Below, piece after piece: positions 37,324 to 47,622 of a stretch of DNA of 64,000 bases (its first letter is position 1; each line of letters opens with the position of its first letter). The DNA lies in assembly GCF_014839805.1 (NCBI RefSeq), contig NC_051139.1:3348001-3412000 (forward strand). The letters are read 5' to 3'. The notes under the pieces are model-generated. The model saw only the letters and a list, made by a program, of their open reading frames with translations, was not told the origin of the DNA and ran no database searches. A program made the translations under genes and the position numbers. This DNA is from Manduca sexta (Eukaryota > Arthropoda > Insecta > Lepidoptera > Sphingidae).

Positions 37324-39010
37324 ATGGACGACCTTGATGTAGAATTAATAATTAACTTGGAGGATGAGCTCTCATCAGAAGAAAAAAATAGACGTACGGA
37401 GGAAGGTGATTTATTCAAAACTCGTAGTACGGAAGGTGCATTTGAGGTTTTGGTACGTCGCCGTCTACAAAGCAATGCTGAGAAATTCAGAGAATACTTT
37501 CGCCTAACACCAGTATTATTTGATTATGTACTTAACTACATAAGGGATGATTTGAGATACAAACCATACAACAACACAAAAATCTAATAAGCCCAGATAA
37601 AAAACTATGTATACTTTTAGGTAAGTTCTTTAATCAATACAAAAACATTTTATTTTATGCTTTGTTTATTAACAACTATTTCTTATTATCAGGTAATACA
37701 TTATGTTTGATCATCTGTTTGCGAAATCAAATATATTTGTCCTTGCTCATCTAATGTGATAAAACGATTGTCTGGATGCTCTTCCACTGTAATTAAATGA
37801 GTGCCATTTTGAGAAGGAGCTACGATTTGTGAATGAGCACTAATTGTACTCGCAGTACTAGTGATGGACATTGGTGAAGGAACATTTTAATAAGAATCAC
37901 TATTGCTAGTACTAGGTCTTGGTGGCTGGACGCTGAAGGTGCTGCTTTGAGGTGAATCATTAGAAATATGTCGCAATTCAGCGTTACCAACTAATGATCC
38001 AATTTGCATCCTTAATTGTACTTGCTCGTACCTTGGAAGCTTTTTTACGATTTTTGCTATAGAACTAAAGAAGAGTTCGGTTTCATCTAATTCAGTTGGA
38101 GTAGAATGTCGATTAACAATTTGCCTCACTAAATTTAGGCGTTCTTCAGCATCTGCATTATTTTTCCGTCTCTTATGACTCTTAGTATTCATTTCTTTTT
38201 CATCATTATCATTATCACATATCAAATATTTTACTTCCTGAGTATTGGATTGTGATCCTTCGCTTATATTGTGTGTATTTTCCATTATTATACTTATGTC
38301 TTCTGGGTTTTGTGTTCCTGCGCTGTTATCATGATTATTTTCCATTATTATACTGTCTTCTCGGTTTTCATCTATAAGATTCGTAATACTGCTTCTTTGT
38401 GACGAAGGACGGCTGTCCAAGAATGACAGAAGATCAGACCTCTTCTTCGCTGCTTCTCTGCTTGAACCAGTACCAGGTTTTCCTCTTCGTCGAATATAAT
38501 AATCTCTTATGTAGCACCATCTCTTGGAGCAATCAGTATCTGTAAAGTTTATTTTATTTCTAAGAACGTATGTCATATCCTTGTGCAAACTACATTTCAA
38601 TTATTATAGTAAATGTGGATTAATTACATTTTTTTTTAATTTTTTATCTCAGGCACTTGACCACAGGAAAGTCTTATCGTTCGCTAGCTTTTCAGTATCG
38701 AATAAGCCATAGCTGGATAAGCGCCATAATAAAAGAAGTTGGCACGGCCATTATCAAGAAAATGTTTCATTTAGTTATACCATTGCCGTAATATGTTATT
38801 TTATATAACATATTACGGGAAGCAAAAGTACTGGCTCCAGGTCAAAAACATGTTGATGATCCATTTCCATTACCTACTGAATATCTAATACCTCTGGAAA
38901 ATAATGTTCGAGCTCAAATGAATCCTACACTAATACGGGAAACATTTAAAAATTACTTCAACGGACCAGCTGCCATTGAGTGGCAACACAATTATGAGAC
39001 TCCATATTAG
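37324..39010 (+). pseudogene. Harbinger transposase remnant, catalytic core deleted
   Basis: Exon 1 begins at ATG 37324 and includes FREYFRLTPVLFDYVLNYI, the N-terminal block typical of these transposases. A frameshift near 37580 breaks it before ISPDKKLCILL and a GTAAGT donor at about 37619. A second piece after an acceptor at 38651-38652 reads LTTGKSYRSLAFQYRISHSW and continues to IPLP at 38788, then stops. A third piece in the same frame (38816-39010) carries the C-terminal ETFKNYFNGPAAIEWQ block. The region that should hold the catalytic acidic residues is absent between 38788 and 38816, where a perfect 14-bp hairpin sits instead. The order and frame of the pieces show one ancestral transposase gene overlapping the minus-strand accessory gene. 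Confidence 0.75.
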
Positions 39011-39277
39011 GCTATACTTACGTCACCTAAGTAATAAGATAAATGTAGTAAATGAAGTATAATATAATAACCGTAATGTGAATTGCAAATTATAAGCATT
39101 CAGACATTGGTACTTACCTGTCTTATTTAAAATTTTCCCGATTTGCCGCCATAAATTCTGTTTCAACTGAGTTTTTCTGTATTCTTTACATTTTATATTA
39201 TAAATAGCTTCATGGGTACGCACGAAATCTATTAAAATTTCATCATGCGCGCTACTCCAGTTGGAGTTGGGACTCAT
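37887..39277 (-). CDS. MADF-BESS DNA-binding protein carried by the Harbinger element
   Basis: Two exons on the minus strand, 39277-39118 and 38539-37887, join with GT-AG signals in phase and encode about 270 residues. The start at 39277 gives MSPNSNWSSAHDEILIDFVR, the beginning of a MADF (Myb/SANT-like) domain. The domain continues across the splice junction as WRQIGKILNKT then DTDCSKRWCYIRDYYIRRR. The middle is acidic and Ser/Asn-rich with two near-identical segments (SIIMENNHDNS-type and SIIMENTHNIS-type), followed by a basic KSHKRRKNN patch. A C-terminal BESS-like segment (ELFFSSIAKIVKKLPRYEQV) would mediate protein contacts. In Harbinger elements such a protein guides the transposase to the ends and into the nucleus. 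The frame is uninterrupted although the transposase is dead. Confidence 0.75.
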
Positions 39278-39536
39278 TTTGTTCGTCGTTTGGTTAAAAC
39301 AATACAAAAATGGCTTCCCCGCTATCGAGAAAAACGTTCAAAAACTATTCGACACGGTCACGTCGGTACACGGTCGCCATGTAAATGACGGCAACGCTTT
39401 TTGACATTACGGTGACACATACCGCTCTCTAGGAAACCACGCCATTTTGTTTACATAGACAACGTTCTAGTGACGTGATACACCGCTGTATGACGACCGC
39501 ATTATGACGGTACCGCTGTTCTAGGAAACCAGAGCT

Positions 39537-40353
39537 TTAGGATCATATAAATAAGTAAAAAAATACTACAACTCGAAAACAAAAGAAGTGTGCGCATTCT
39601 AAAAATAAGAGTAGGTGCGACTTAACATTATCTATCTGTTATTTTATTTTTATTATTTATGTGATAATGACTTACTTTACAAAATACAGTTGGTAGGCGG
39701 CCAAGAAACTGCTGTGGGACCTCGCGTGCAGTTTGCATAGCTCCAACCTTTCGCACTCGTCGTAGCTAGAATAGTAAATTTATTTTAATCGGTTTGTTAG
39801 AAAATAAATGTTATTCAACGTAATTAAGGTTTGTTTTGTATTATTTCACCTCAATAAGCTAGCATTCGCCATCGCATCGATAATGTGAGGCCCAGTGGCG
39901 AAAGGTGAAAATTTTCGAAAGGGAACCCGAAACAACACATGTACTAAAATGCATAAATGCGGTCCGCAAATCGTTATAATGATAATTAGATTCTACATAA
40001 AATCAATATACAGAGAAGCCGGTAGGAATCGAGGTTTATGGACCCTTCGTCACTGGAAGGGGCCCTCTTGGAGAGACCCCGAAAATGTTGTTGTAGGGAC
40101 CTCTATGACAAGCTTCGCCAACGCACCCAAGTATTGTGAGGTTTTAAAAATGTACACACATTCAATAATAGTATATTTTAGTTCCACCAGCGATTTACGT
40201 TAGGGAAGGGGCCGATTGTATCAAGTAATTATTTTGTGCATCATACTTGAAGTAATGTTTACGTAGCAGGGCATACGGAAGTGTAATGAGCATAATATAT
40301 AGGTGTTTAAGAGTAGGTAAGTTTTATAAACTTATTTATTCGTTCCCTTTGTT
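39537..40353. other. Intergenic region with a decayed hAT-like repeat
   Basis: At 39893 the sequence CAGTGGCGAAAGG resembles the end of a hAT-type element, and a partly complementary CTTCGCCAACGC occurs near 40111. The plus-strand frame at 39895-40203 runs through this repeat and is not taken as a gene. Confidence 0.4.
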
Positions 40354-40863
40354 CCTAAAACGTTAGGCGGGTCAAAATAAAAAAAAGGTTTGTTAGGTAC
40401 CTTCTCTTTGTCCTTAATTTTGTAAGTCCAGTCCCGAAATTACTTCCCAAATTGAACATGGGATTTATAAATCTCTTCTGAATGTTATGTGGCTGCAATT
40501 CTGTTGCATATTGTTGTTCTGGAAAAAAAGACAAATATTATTTCGTTTGATATTAAGTATATTATAGTTTCAAAATCAAAATATTTCATTGTGTGGTATT
40601 ATTCTTACAATTTTATATTTAAATTATTTCATAAACGTTTTCTTCATCGTTTGTTAGTTTCTTTTTTATGAATAATAAATTTTAATATTATTGAAAAATC
40701 ATAAAAGTCCAATAAGGGGAATAAAGGACTTAAAAATACCAAAATACTCTTAATTTCAAATATCCATTATTAATAATAACTTACCACTATCAGAAGTTTC
40801 CAAAGGCTTGCACAAAACAGCGCAAGTCAAACCTGCTAATACCACAAAGACGTAACGCACCAT
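40336..40863 (-). CDS. Small secreted peptide precursor, candidate neuropeptide or other processed peptide
   Basis: Minus strand. Exon 1 (40863-40785) encodes 26 residues: MVRYVFVVLAGLTCAVLC is a clear signal peptide, followed by KPLETSDS. It ends with a perfect GTAAGT donor. After a 266-bp intron, exon 2 starts at 40518 behind a strong polypyrimidine acceptor (TCTTTTTTTCCAG) and stays in frame for 39 codons to 40401. It encodes EQQYATELQPHNIQ, a dibasic KR, a 21-residue segment starting FINPMFNLGS, then a KRR run. The end is uncertain: a very short intron (40400-40355) would add RNKGNE and a stop at about 40336, while read-through adds an unrelated hydrophobic tail. Signal peptide plus flanking dibasic sites suggests proprotein-convertase processing. 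I do not recognise the family; an antimicrobial or other secreted peptide is an alternative. Confidence 0.6.
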
Positions 40864-40914
40864 TCTTTCAACTATTTTTACTTTTAATACACAATACGTG
40901 TTCTGCAACTTTAT

Positions 40915-40960
40915 GCTGTTATCAGTGATCCATTTTCTGATCATGTCCTTATATATCTAA
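40915..40960 (-). promoter_or_regulatory. Core promoter of the peptide precursor gene
   Basis: On the minus strand an ATATATAAGG TATA box (plus positions 40947-40956) is followed about 25-30 bases later by TCACT (about 40923-40927), which fits the arthropod initiator. The predicted start lies about 60 bases upstream of the ATG at 40863, a normal short leader. Confidence 0.5.
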
Positions 40961-42669
40961 TTCCCAGTCCCCACTATAGAAACGGACGCAAAACTGACGC
41001 GCTTCGCACTCCAATAATTTTATTTACAAATATTTGTTGTATACTGTGTGTATTATATGCACTAATTATTTGTATAAATCTTGGAAAAAGGGCTTAGTGA
41101 ACAAGGAGCTAAGAATGAAATTATGCGTGTGAAATAACTATAATAGAGTTTAATTTATACCTACTAAACCTTCTAACCTATTGTAAAGTTAGTAATTAGT
41201 AAAGACCGGATTATATGCAACTTAAAATCCCGAAATATGCACGAATATATGCGTAAAAATGATTAAATTATGCCTGAAAAACGTTAAAATATGCAACATC
41301 TATTACCGCAGAGAAACTATTGATTAGATTTTTTACTTTAAATCATCATACAATTTGCCACGTACCTAACATGGTTCTTTGGCCGAATGATGAAATAAAA
41401 CGCCCACACGAAAAACTTCAGAACATTCAAATATGCATCTCTAGACATTACTTACCTAGTACCTATACGATTTGCCAATTTATACAATTCGATAATTTTA
41501 CGCTATATCTGCTTTTTATGGCGTCTAACGTGCTTTAAGATATCACATTATTTTGTATTTGCTAATGTGGCTGTATGTTTCTTTCTAATCTTCATACCTT
41601 GAAAACATGACGTATAAGAGTAAGTATCAATAAAAAGTTCAGTGGCACTCTCTACATTTAAAAAATTAAGAAACTATTTACTTAGAAATACGTATTTATG
41701 ACGTGGTTTTATTTTTGTGCTGGTAGCCTGTAAATTATTTTCATCAAAAACCTTTTTTTATATGCACGATATCTAAATTGAAACAAACAGAAAATAAGTA
41801 TACAAGATTTTATTTCAGAAATACATAAACATGGACGTCGCAAATATAGGTAGTGCGCAATCTACCCTCCTACAAAATGCAATATTTCAATGGGCATTGA
41901 CGAGATGGATTTATTTACTTATTTCTAGAATTTATTTCGGATCAAACTACACAGATCGCTATTATCGGTTATTTTAAGCGTAATGGCATGGTGATTACCT
42001 AAAAATAATATTGCAGAAATCTATACCAGAAATGTTCCCAACACTTTTCTACTAAAAATAGATGTTTACTAAAATAGTGTAAATAAGCACGTGTACAAGG
42101 AAGTGCTCCTCACGTTGTAGCTACACGATTTCTTGAGAACATAATACCTATCTATGTCAATGCTCACGACTTCATGGAATATATCTCTATTTTCTGTGCA
42201 TGGCATCGGTGATTCCATTTTGTCAAGTATTCCTTTTGAAAGTTATATCTTATCTAGTGCCGTATTTATATTTTTTATGAGTGTAGGCCATTTTATTTCC
42301 GCCGCCCCATGTAGGTAGGTTTATGTATGTGTGTAGGTTTATAAAATATTTAATAATTTTTCATATTTTTGTATTATGGAAGGCACTAAAGTTAAATAAA
42401 CGAATGATTTATTATATCGAGTGAGCGTCCTCTGAAATCTGCCGCCCCTAAGAGGCTACCGCCCATAGGCCGCGGCCTATACGCCCGATTTACAAATCCA
42501 GAACTGATGTTATCGATATAAAAGTTTAACTAATAACGTATGTTGTGTATTATTTGCATTGTTGCTGAATTTGAGCGTTAAGGCCACTTACAGTAGCTCA
42601 TTTTTCAAAATTATTGAAATCGGGGTGTTTATCGAATTTTTCTCTATTTCAATGGTTCTTACATATTAT

Positions 42670-42850
42670 AAAACATAGTCCTCCGCCGCGTCTATTTGTC
42701 TGTCTGAACGCATTAACTCAAAAATTGCTTAACGGATTTCGATAAGATTTTATTTGAAAATAGTTTGAGATCCTAAGAATGACATAATTTGCTATTTTAA
42801 CCCGGAAAAGCTCTTTCACGCTGACGAAGTTGCTAGCAAAAGGTAGTATA
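42670..42850 (+). repeat. Dispersed lepidopteran repeat, possibly Helitron-like 3' part
   Basis: The order GTCTGTCTGAACGC, ACTCAAAAATTGCTTAACGG, GATAAGATTTT, AGTTTGAGATCC and ACGCTGACGAAGTTGCTAGC matches a very common lepidopteran repeat whose usual end is CTAG. I recall it as Helitron-related, but class is not proven here. Traces of similar ends occur near 50130-50155 and 58310-58390. Confidence 0.4.
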
Positions 42851-44301
42851 ATATAAAGTTTCCAACAGGGAACTCTACTATTCCATGTCGTATATTCGTG
42901 TTACTTTAACCTTATACTTATTTCGGAGATGTTTAATTTTAAATGTATCTAAGTATTTTTTACTTCGTTGCCTCGCAAGTATCTATCTACTGATTAAATA
43001 GAGTCAGTAGATTGACACCTAGAGCTGAGTATCGCTCAAGAACGCAAGTGGAAGGGACGTATGATTGAATTAGAACTATTCCTCAAAAATCATTTCTATT
43101 ACAAAGGACTTTGGAATTGAAAAGTACAATCAAAATGGAATTATAAAACCTCCACAAATCGCATCAGCAGTTGGAGCTGCTTGTAGTGTTTTGGTAGATA
43201 CCTACATCTAAACTTCCCGTAGATATAGATAAAAAAATAGAGCAACTGAAGGTCTGTTCACCTGCCACAGGGTACTGTGTCCAAAATGCGTTCGCACTTT
43301 CATAAGTAAATTGGCTATACCTATAAGTCAGATAAGAGCGCATCAAAGGGCAAAAGAACGACTATTAGGTACCCATTTTTTCTGAGTTGAATATACCAAT
43401 TTTTACACTTGCTGTGGCCGAAGTCGGCTAAAGACATCATCATCATCAGAGATAGAAAGTAGTTTTAATTTTACAAACGGGCCCCGAATCCAAGATATTG
43501 CTATTGAAAACTGCAAAATCCATTTTAGCTGACTCCGACCAATAGGCCATGTGACAAACAGATCTTTCGCCCTACTTCTCCAAATATCTTTACGAAACTG
43601 CTAAAATTATTGGTACACATAAAAATATGATCATATTGTACAAATTGACGTTCACAATGACGCCAATGAGGCTCTAAATGATATATCATCAACCATAATA
43701 TCCGTGATGATCTGACAAAATGATTATCTATTTTTGGCATGTATTTTAGAACTTGTAAATAGATATTTTTATTTCAGTACAGTTTGTCACTGCGAACGGT
43801 TTAATATATTGTTTTGTGTGTTTTTTTATAAATTCCCTTGCGACAATAGGATTACTTACACCGTAAGTACGATGCTGTCTAAAATCTAAATGTAATGTCA
43901 ACCACCAAAAGTTGTATCTCGGCATGGCATTTAACGCATTGGCGTTGGTAGATAACCCATTACCACCAGTTATCAGGTTACTCACTACCTCTCTTGTGCC
44001 TTCTAATATAAAAAAAAATAGGCGGTTCTTGAAAATGAAAATTATACCGGCCTTTATCCTAGTATGCGTTTGCCGTGTGTGGTTGTTTGCGCGATGTGCC
44101 ACTTTAGTAATTTTTTAATATACGAGTATGCGATAGTTGTTTGCCCTATAAAATAACCTGTTCCCCCTTCTTTTGATATTCAAAATGGTAGAGTCAAAGT
44201 GGTACTTACTTAGAGAGATTGAAATTTGTCTACAGTATTCATGCGATGAGGATTAGTACCATTATCTTATAGAAAACCGACCGAAAATAAAAGCATGTCG
44301 C

Positions 44302-44456
44302 AATGGTTTGCTATAGAAGAGCCACATATCAAAATTTGTTGGTCCTTCAGGGCGGTGGGTACTTTTGGCCGTCCGTTTAGTTTAATGTAGGTAGCTATGG
44401 GCCAGGAGGCGCTCGGTAGCCCCGTATCACTGACACGGTACTAGCTGCGCCCCTAG
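44302..44456 (+). mobile_element. hAT-like MITE, GGCGTAGC family (copy 1, diverged)
   Basis: It shares the internal order GTCCGTTTAGTTTAATGTAG, GGGCCAGGAGGCGCTC and CTAGCTGCGCCCCTA with the copies at 57917-58085 and 59908-60328. The possible flanks GCATGTCG and GCATGCGT are only partly alike. Confidence 0.55.
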
Positions 44457-45613
44457 CATGCGTTTCCTATGGTGACGAAAGCTGATCTAGAATAATCCAG
44501 AAGCCCAATAAACCTCACACTTCTCTAATACTCGTTCTTTTTTCATATCCAACAGCGTAATTTTGATTGAAATCAAATGAACTATTGATGTTCATGGGTG
44601 ATGGTCACATCTTGACTTAAGTATTTGTTTGTTTATCAGATTAAGAAATAAAATGACCATTTAGTGCGGTCGTATTTAACCCTTACATTAATACTGTCCT
44701 TTTGGCCTTTTTAATAATTAATGGTCAAGAGCAAAAGCGCTTTATACGTCCTTGTATTATTCGCCAAAGAAATAGTTAAGTTAACTTGTCATAAAGCTAA
44801 CTGGTTTTTTCGTACCTTTTTAATTACATCTACATTTCACTCGTACGTTTTATATCAGTCGCCAGATGTAACTTTCCGGACAATGCTAGTAACACGGCAG
44901 ATTTACGTTACCCCTGTCCCCCTAATTAACTATTCCTTACAAAAACTACGAAGTTAGCTGTTATACGGTATACCAAGCTAATTAAGAATGTCAGCATGAT
45001 ATTTTTAAATATAGTTTGGCAAACATTTTGCTTGTGCTCGCGAAAGTGGTAAACAATTTGATGATTTTAAAGCGGACCGACTTGCCTTAAAATACCTTTC
45101 CATATTTAACACAAGTCCACCAAAATGTAAGAAAGTATTGCATCATGGTTATATATAACATTGTGATGATTGAAAAAGTACCCCTATTTCATCATCTTAG
45201 TTCTGAAATGCGTCTATTATCTTTTTATTGCGCAATGAATTTGCTAGATTTCTATGGTGTAATTAAGATAACAATTTTCTTTTGTGCCTATGTAGATACT
45301 CGTATTGTTATAATTATTTTAATGCTCTCAGTAATCTTACTGTTGTTTACAGGACACCTTTAATATTTACTTGTTCATTAATACAAAAAATAAATAACAA
45401 TACTGTCGTTGACCTTGGCAATTAGACCTTATTTATCAACGTAAGTCAGCTATTCGTTAATAGATGGCGCCTTTGATACACTTTGATTATTTGTTAAATA
45501 AGGATATGTAGTAATAATTAATATTGTTAATTAGTTGAGAGTAATAACAAAATTATGGAATAGAATAATATAGTTCTGAGCAAATTCTATATAAAATTAT
45601 TTGGCATAGATAT

Positions 45614-45740
45614 TTCTAGAATGTTATTTCTATTCCCCGGTAGATGGCAGTAAATTTAAATTTATCTGTTTAACTAGAGGTATCTCGAATTTTCGGTACG
45701 GTTCTCGACAACAGATCGCGCCGCGCTACGAGTATAAAAG
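45614..45740 (+). promoter_or_regulatory. Heat-shock promoter: heat-shock elements and TATA box
   Basis: TTCTAGAATGTTA at 45614-45626 fits three alternating nTTCn/nGAAn units with one mismatch, the binding site of heat-shock factor. A second site, GAATTTTC at 45687-45694, with a further TTC at 45702, lies nearer. The TATA box TATAAAAG is at 45733-45740. The leader to the ATG at 45828 is A-rich, as in other heat-shock mRNAs. Confidence 0.75.
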
Positions 45741-45827
45741 CGGCCGAACGGCAGCGAGCGTAAACATTCGAGTCGAATCTTGACAAGCGAAACCAAATCA
45801 ACGAAACGAAGAAAACAAATCACAAAA

Positions 45828-46331
45828 ATGTCGTTGATGCCATTCTGGCTCCGTCATTTGAGGAACGTGGCGTCCAGGGATCCCATCACAAGAGTATTGG
45901 AAGATCAGTTCGCTGCATTGTCGAGAGATCCCTTCTTTCGCGACCCCGTGAAATTTATTAGACAATTGTCAGCTCCATATGAAGATCATCATGGAATCGA
46001 AGGCGTCTATTCAGACTCCGAAGTAAAAGTAGACGGCAAAAAAGTGGAAGTTCATCTGGACGTTCAGAACTTCTCCCCCGAACAGATTGAAGTGAAGACA
46101 ATTGGCAACGAGATTATGGTGGAAGGGAAGAAGGAGATCAAACGCGAAGACGGATGGACCAGAAGTCATTTCGAGAGAAGATTCCTGCTTCCTGAAGGGT
46201 TCCCGCCTGAGCGAGTGGAGTGTCATCTAGATAAGGGGAAGTTGAAACTAGTGGCATTCAGAGCGCAACCATTGGAAGAAAAGAAGATTCCAATCCAAGA
46301 CAAATCTTGCGACAGTGAGGAAAAAAAATAA
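45828..46331 (+). CDS. Small heat shock protein (alpha-crystallin/Hsp20 family)
   Basis: Single-exon gene of 167 residues. The start is ATG 45828; the in-frame upstream TTG lies in the leader. The N-terminal arm MSLMPFWLRHLRNVASRDP is typical of insect small heat shock proteins. The alpha-crystallin domain spans about residues 65-145, with VEVHLDVQNFSPEQIEVKT (beta strands 3-4), the HFERRFLLPEGF block and the DKGKLKLVAF strand. The C-terminal IPI at 154-156 is the I-x-I motif that docks into neighbouring subunits during oligomer assembly. These proteins are ATP-independent holdases that bind unfolding proteins in the cytosol. Lack of introns, two heat-shock elements and a TATA box indicate heat induction. 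An AATAAA poly(A) signal is at 46425-46430. The exact paralogue cannot be named. Confidence 0.97.
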   Translation: MSLMPFWLRHLRNVASRDPITRVLEDQFAALSRDPFFRDPVKFIRQLSAPYEDHHGIEGVYSDSEVKVDGKKVEVHLDVQNFSPEQIEVKTIGNEIMVEGKKEIKREDGWTRSHFERRFLLPEGFPPERVECHLDKGKLKLVAFRAQPLEEKKIPIQDKSCDSEEKK

Positions 46332-46424
46332 TGTATAGAATCTAATGTTACGTTTCAACCAACGCACCGTATTTTCTAAATTGCTATGGTTTGTATTTGA
46401 CTGATTAGATTTAGTTTTCTGTAC

Positions 46425-46430
46425 AATAAA
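46425..46430 (+). terminator. Poly(A) signal of the small heat shock gene
   Basis: AATAAA lies 94 bases after the stop codon, followed by a T-rich stretch, a normal arrangement for 3' end formation. Confidence 0.7.
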
Positions 46431-46475
46431 GTTAGTTTAAAAAATTATTGTGTTCTTTATTTTGACCCTAAATTA

Positions 46476-46850
46476 ATGACTCATTTAATGCGGATATAGT
46501 TCAAATCTAGATTTAGGCATACTTATTCAATATTATAATAAAAGTAAATGATGACTCATTTAAGGTGGTAGCTCAAGGTCATCATGGATATTTCTTTAAA
46601 ATTTAAATTAAATTTTAAAGGCCGAAATATCCATGATTATTAATTATTTTTACGTTTTTCTTTCAACTGCGAGAACTAATCACTAACTAGACGTGAATTT
46701 AAATTCTTTTACTTGCCAATACTTGTTTAGTTACCCAGATTAAAGCCGAAACAAAATGTATGAAAATGGACCTTGAGGTATCGCCTTAATGAGAACATAG
46801 TTTAATTCTAGATTTAGGCACACGTAATCAATATTATAATCAACAAGTAA
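46476..46850. repeat. 75-bp tandem duplication interrupted by a MITE
   Basis: Unit 1 (46476-46550) begins ATGACTCATTTAA and contains TCTAGATTTAGGCA and CAATATTATAAT. Unit 2 begins at 46551 with the same ATGACTCATTTAA, is split by the MITE at 46560-46789, and resumes with TCTAGATTTAGGCA and CAATATTATAAT. The units are tandem and diverged by several substitutions. Confidence 0.8.
46560..46789. mobile_element. TTAA-flanked MITE (copy 2)
   Basis: Inverse orientation relative to the copy at 16351. It keeps the right-hand end ATGTATGAAAATGGACCTTG and GGTATCGCC before TTAA, and the internal hairpin with CATGGATATTT arms. The left inverted repeat is shortened to GGTGGTAGCTCAAGGTC by a deletion of about 20 bp. 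TTAA occurs at both edges. Confidence 0.85.
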
Positions 46851-47440
46851 AAGTATACTAATAATGTAAAAAATTGCCATTTTCTTTGTGACAGATTTTT
46901 TATTGCATGGCGCTATCTACTGAAAATTGAATTCAATTATTATAGTATTCCAATTGATTCCAGTAGCGAGTTAGAGGAATTGTATAAATAGATTAGATCA
47001 TGTAGTATTCAAATATATAAGTTATAAGGTCACGGAACCACTGATGGCTTTTAAAATCTTCATAAACTCGATACATAAAATAATATAAAAAAATATTTGA
47101 TTAAATGGCAATATATGATCACTACATATTATAAAATTGAATAATAAAAGAATTAAACAAAAATTAGTATCATGTTCTTAATACAACACAAAAATGAAAC
47201 AAAAATCATAGATCTGGTGTGCTACGTTAAGAATAATGTAAACATTGATTTTTACAAAAAAGTAAAAGGTTACATTAACATTAATAATACGTCAAGGATA
47301 CAATCTTGCGGAAACCAATGGTCGATTAAGGTAAAGTTGTAGACTGTAGTGATTGGCATGTAGGACTGGCTGTTATTCGCTGCAACTCGAAACATTTTGG
47401 AACATAAACATATACATCACGTATTTATCGCCTAGTGTGT

Positions 47441-47622
47441 TCCGTCGCATGTGGTAGGGGGCGAGCCTAATGCCTATCACCATATCGGGTACAAATTCCA
47501 TACTCAGCTCCAGGCTGATACTGAGCAGAGAAATCCTAAATATCATTGCCCGACCTAGGATTCGAACTCAGGACCTCTGAGCAGTATAACTATAACCATG
47601 CCACCGAGGCAACCTTTATGAA
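47441..47622 (-). repeat. tRNA-derived SINE (CCTCGGTGGC type)
   Basis: On the minus strand it opens GGTTGCCTCGGTGGCATGG (A-box region) and has GAGTTCGAATCCTAGG (B box), followed by a tRNA-unrelated part. Same family and orientation as 30117-30200 and 63158-63392. Confidence 0.65.

Larger units (their letters stand above)
37189..39536. mobile_element. PIF/Harbinger-like transposon, internally deleted
   Basis: Terminal inverted repeats of about 31 bp: the left starts AGCTCTGTTTCCTAGAACAG, and the right, read inward, AGCTCTGGTTTCCTAGAACA; both continue into GCGG(T)(G/A)CCGTCA. Inside are remnants of a Harbinger transposase on the plus strand (37324-39010) and an intact-looking MADF-BESS accessory gene on the minus strand (37887-39277). 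A transposase plus a separate DNA-binding accessory protein is the known layout of Harbinger elements. The 3-bp target duplication expected for the family is not clear (right flank TTA, left flank GGC). The catalytic core of the transposase is missing, so the copy cannot move by itself. Confidence 0.8.
40961..45600. other. Intergenic region, repeats but no supported gene
   Basis: Frames of 60-118 codons (for example the minus-strand frames at 43525-43740 and 43746-44102) show no domain I recognise. Repeats that can be seen are listed separately at 42670-42850 and 44302-44456. Confidence 0.45.

Noticed and set aside
38524..38712. Plus-strand 62-codon frame overlapping the Harbinger region
   Set aside because: It is a shadow between the MADF-BESS exon and the transposase remnant; the in-frame transposase piece uses a different frame.
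39895..40203. 102-codon plus-strand frame
   Set aside because: It runs through a probable hAT-like repeat and begins with sequence belonging to the repeat end.
43525..44102. Two adjacent minus-strand frames of 71 and 118 codons
   Set aside because: No domain, no connecting splice signals and no promoter; the sequence may be an old transposon but this could not be shown.
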